Source of the DNA: Rubrobacter sp.
GTDB taxonomy: Bacteria > Chloroflexota > Chloroflexia > Thermobaculales > Thermobaculaceae
NCBI GenBank assembly: GCA_016781735.1
Contig: JADDPT010000121.1
Coordinates: forward strand, 1 to 38,458
Direction of reading: 5' to 3'
DNA: 38,458 nucleotides
Shown here in pieces: positions 36,154 to 38,458 of the stretch (position 1 is the first letter of the stretch; every line of letters begins with the position of its first letter). A program made the translations under genes and the position numbers. Below the pieces are notes generated by a model, which saw only the letters and a list, made by a program, of their open reading frames with translations, was not told the DNA's origin and did not search any database.

Positions 36154-36189
36154 CAGAAGGGGGATGACTGCGCAGTCGTCCCCCTTCTG
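36154..36189. terminator. 16-bp stem-loop between convergent genes
   Basis: Left arm 36154-36169, GCGC loop, right arm 36174-36189. All 16 pairs form, including one T-G wobble (36165 with 36178). It lies 21 bases beyond the membrane-tail gene stop and 20 bases beyond the TPR gene stop, so it is placed as a bidirectional terminator. No long T-run follows on either side, which is unusual for intrinsic termination. Confidence 0.65.
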
Positions 36190-36208
36190 CTACTACACGG
36201 GCAAGTGG

Positions 36209-37033
36209 CTATTCCTCGTCGTCGGAGTCGTCAGTATCGACTAGTGGCTCGGTCTGGCTATCGTCCGGATCCTCCGCCTCCTCGTCGACGTCAGGCTCCG
36301 TCGTGAAGTCGTCCTCGAGGCCTGACGTCGGAACTGCCCTGCGGGCCATCGCGCCTTCCGGCGCCTGACGGGTGACTGCCGGGAAAGGTAGCTTGCCGCG
36401 TGTCTCCGCACTTCGGTACGTTTCCCGTATGAGCACGTCCATTCCGTCCGTGCTCGCGTTCAGGACCACGGCGGAGTACCGGTTCCCCGCGTTCATGAGC
36501 TCGATGAGCCTATGTGCGCGCTCCGGAGGCATGAGGCCCACCTGGTCATTCGAGGAGGTGTACAGCACGAGGTACGGCCCTTCTACCCGCAACTCCAGGG
36601 TGTCACCGGGAAGGATCGTGGCGGTCTGTTGGACAGGACTCAGGTCTTCCAAAGTCAGGACCGCGGATCGGCCCGTGTCCATGATGAAGTTCTCCGCCCG
36701 TATCTCCAGTGGGTCGGAAGGCTGGACGCTGTCCGCGTCCAGCGTCGCCAGCACGTCCCGTAGTCGGGTCGCGTTCCGCTGGGCGATTGCGTTTGCGGGC
36801 TCGATGGCGAGAGCGCGCTCGTACGACTCCAACGCCTCCCGCAGCCGTCCGAGCTTCGTCAGCGCCTTGCCGAGTCTATTGTGGCCAGAAACATCAGAGC
36901 CATCGATCTCCAGGATGGCCTGGTTCGTCTCCACGCATTCCGCCCACAACCCCTGCTCGCTCTGTTGGAGTGCGGCCTCCGTCAGCGCCGCCTTCTGCCT
37001 GCGCTGGTCAGTACTCAGTGAATCTAGGGTCAA
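36209..37033 (-). CDS. TPR protein with HIRAN-like segment and acidic tail
   Basis: A 274-residue soluble protein. Two tetratricopeptide units occupy about residues 16-82 (EQGLWAECVETNQAILEIDG, VSGHNRLGKALTKLGRLREAL and YERALAIEPANAIAQRNA). A central segment (about 130-210, LPGDTLELRVEGPYLVLYTS, QVGLMPPERAHRLIELMNAG and RYSAVVLNASTDGMDVLI) resembles HIRAN-type domains, though this is only pattern similarity. The C-terminal 35 residues are almost all acidic or polar. It starts with TTG 37033, with AGGAGGAGA upstream (37042-37050). It follows miaB after 28 bases and is probably cotranscribed. The function is unknown. Confidence 0.75.
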   Translation of the reverse strand: MTLDSLSTDQRRQKAALTEAALQQSEQGLWAECVETNQAILEIDGSDVSGHNRLGKALTKLGRLREALESYERALAIEPANAIAQRNATRLRDVLATLDADSVQPSDPLEIRAENFIMDTGRSAVLTLEDLSPVQQTATILPGDTLELRVEGPYLVLYTSSNDQVGLMPPERAHRLIELMNAGNRYSAVVLNASTDGMDVLIRETYRSAETRGKLPFPAVTRQAPEGAMARRAVPTSGLEDDFTTEPDVDEEAEDPDDSQTEPLVDTDDSDDEE

Positions 37034-37061
37034 GTTGTTCTCCTCCTAGCTGACCGCGGTG

Positions 37062-38369
37062 TCAACTCGCGGCGACTAATTCCCGCCGCGCGAGCTCGCC
37101 GACCGGCTCTGCCTGCATCGACCACGCCGTTGTCTGGTGTATCTTGACATTGAGGATCCTGCCTGTCAGGTCCTCGGCCGAGTCAACGAACACAAGCTTG
37201 TTCGTTCGTGTACGACCTTTCCACTTTCCCCGGTGCAACTCCTCGAATAGCACCTCTTGTGTTCCGCCCAGCAGCTCGGCGTTTATCTCGCCCGAGATTC
37301 GCTCGTGTTGCGCGTCGAGCGTGCGGTACCTCCCCTGCTTCTCGGCTAGTGGAATGGGATCTCCCATTTCAAACGCCTTCGTGCCGGGACGCGGAGAGTA
37401 GGCCGCGATGTGTACCTGATCGAGCCTGAGCTCTTCCAGCACGTCGTACGTACGGCGAAACTGCTCGTCCGTCTCACCGGGAAATCCAACGATTATGTCG
37501 GTAGCGATGCTCACGTTCGGTATGATCCTGCGTACCCGCTCGACGACCTCGACGTATTGTTCGATCGTATATCCCCGCCTCATCGCCCTGAGCACGGCGT
37601 TGTCGCCTGCCTGAAAGGGTATGTTTATGTGCTCGCACAGCTTCGGAAGGTCCGCCACGGCTTGCAGGATCTTGTCGGTCATCGTCCGGGGGTATGAGGT
37701 GAGGAATCGAATGCGCTCGATGTCGTCCACGGCATGCACCGCATGGAAGAGGTCGGCAAGGTCGGGCTTCCCGGGCAAGTCACGTCCGTAGTGATTTATC
37801 GTCTGGCCGAGTAGGGTGACCTCCTGTATCCCCCGCTCCGCCAGCTGACGTACGTCTCCCACTATCTCCTCGATGGTAAGAGAGCGCTCCCGGCCACGGC
37901 GATACGGTACGACACAGAAACTGCAGAACTTGTTGCATCCCATGACTACCGGCACGAATGCGGTTACCGAGGAGTTGGACGGCAGCTCGTACAGCTGCGT
38001 GCCCCACTCGTCAACGACTTCCGGCACGCAGGTTACTAATTCGTCCACGTCTCCGGCGGGAACGAAGTGGTCCACCAGCGGAAACTGCCTGTGGAGAAGT
38101 GCTCTGTCGGGGTGAACCATGCAACCCATCATCACGACGACAGCATCGGGTCTTTGCTGCTTGAGCCGGGCGAGGGCACCCACCTTACCCCGTGTGCGCC
38201 GCTCCGCGCTCTCGCGTACGCTGCACGTGTTGAGGATAACGACATCGGCGTCCATCACCTGAGACGTCTGGCTGTATCCGGCCTGCTTCAGTGCAGTTGC
38301 TGCGTGGCCGCTGTCCGCCACATTCATCTGGCAGCCGACGGTCCATATGTAGAAGTTTGGGTTTGCCAT
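37062..38369 (-). CDS. miaB: tRNA-2-methylthio-N6-dimethylallyladenosine synthase
   Basis: Radical-SAM enzyme that methylthiolates i6A37 of tRNAs reading U-starting codons. The N-terminal UPF0004 domain provides Cys13, Cys49 and Cys83 for the auxiliary cluster. The SAM cluster is CNKFCSFC (Cys145, 149, 152). SYPRTMT, IPFQAGDNAVLRAMRRGY, DIIVGFPGETDEQF and HIAAYSPRPGTKA follow, and the C-terminus is the TRAM domain (about 370-425). 435 residues is the usual MiaB length; MtaB lacks this pattern. ATG 38369 is about 52 bases from a TATAAT box. The TPR protein gene follows. Confidence 0.94.
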   Translation of the reverse strand: MANPNFYIWTVGCQMNVADSGHAATALKQAGYSQTSQVMDADVVILNTCSVRESAERRTRGKVGALARLKQQRPDAVVVMMGCMVHPDRALLHRQFPLVDHFVPAGDVDELVTCVPEVVDEWGTQLYELPSNSSVTAFVPVVMGCNKFCSFCVVPYRRGRERSLTIEEIVGDVRQLAERGIQEVTLLGQTINHYGRDLPGKPDLADLFHAVHAVDDIERIRFLTSYPRTMTDKILQAVADLPKLCEHINIPFQAGDNAVLRAMRRGYTIEQYVEVVERVRRIIPNVSIATDIIVGFPGETDEQFRRTYDVLEELRLDQVHIAAYSPRPGTKAFEMGDPIPLAEKQGRYRTLDAQHERISGEINAELLGGTQEVLFEELHRGKWKGRTRTNKLVFVDSAEDLTGRILNVKIHQTTAWSMQAEPVGELARRELVAAS

Positions 38370-38421
38370 CCGTTACCCTCTAGCTTTCCCGCGCGGCCCA
38401 GTATCGCAGCCACAAGCCTGA

Positions 38422-38451
38422 ATTATAGCCAAGCGCGCCTGGACCAGGCAA
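38422..38451 (-). promoter_or_regulatory. miaB promoter
   Basis: On the minus strand TTGCCT (38446-38451), 18-base spacer, TATAAT (38422-38427). The predicted leader is about 46 bases. Confidence 0.65.
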
Positions 38452-38458
38452 TTTCGCC

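Overview
The window is a dense, GC-rich stretch of bacterial chromosome made almost entirely of core housekeeping genes. It carries 26 protein genes, three tRNA genes and short intergenic gaps, with no mobile element, CRISPR array or prophage. Two large membrane proteins carrying the 'YYY' (Chlor_Arch_YYY/DUF2298) domain, a family known mainly from Chloroflexota and Archaea, together with a fused membrane/spermidine-synthase-like protein, a bactofilin, and frequent GTG/TTG starts point to a Chloroflexota bacterium. I cannot fix the class from the sequence alone.

Layout. 99-3222 (+): acpS, nnr and alr, coupled by GTGA stop/start overlaps. 3291-7039 (+): a bactofilin, a membrane/spermidine-synthase-like protein, pgeF (peptidoglycan editing/laccase domain) and yggS (PLP homeostasis). 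7031-9054 (-): parA-parB. 9160-10014 (+): a YycJ-like metallo-beta-lactamase. 9981-10967 (-): fmt. 10985-17450 (+): two adjacent giant YYY-domain membrane proteins. 17524-17679 (+): tRNA-Pro and tRNA-Gly. 18055-19059 (+): holA, after a 375-base non-coding leader. 19056-19334 (-): rpsT. 19471-24655 (+): lepA, a YabN-type mazG fusion and aspS. 24779-26323 (-): a divergent murE. 26417-29243 (-): a three-gene unit of unknown role (47-residue microprotein, 578-residue winged-helix-like protein, HEAT-repeat protein). 29528-32492 (-): nadK, tlyA, ruvC and yebC. 32639-35541 (+): guaA-purD. Then come tRNA-Cys (-), a small membrane-tail protein (+), a TPR protein (-) and miaB (-).

The genes serve central functions: ACP activation, NAD(P)HX repair and NADP supply, D-alanine and peptidoglycan precursors, PLP balance, chromosome partition, initiator-tRNA formylation, replication clamp loading, ribosome assembly, translation, recombination and purine synthesis. 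The least explained parts are the YYY tandem (probable GT-C glycosyltransferases acting at the membrane) and the microprotein/winged-helix/HEAT unit.

Promoters are unusually easy to read. Many genes have TATAAT-like boxes 17-18 bases from TTGACA or TTGCCN boxes, often as back-to-back divergent pairs with nearly touching -35 elements. In guaA the -10 box is so close to the ATG that the mRNA should be leaderless. Four different NTGA stop/start overlaps (ATGA, GTGA, TTGA and probably CTGA) join consecutive genes. The last implies a CTG start for yggS.
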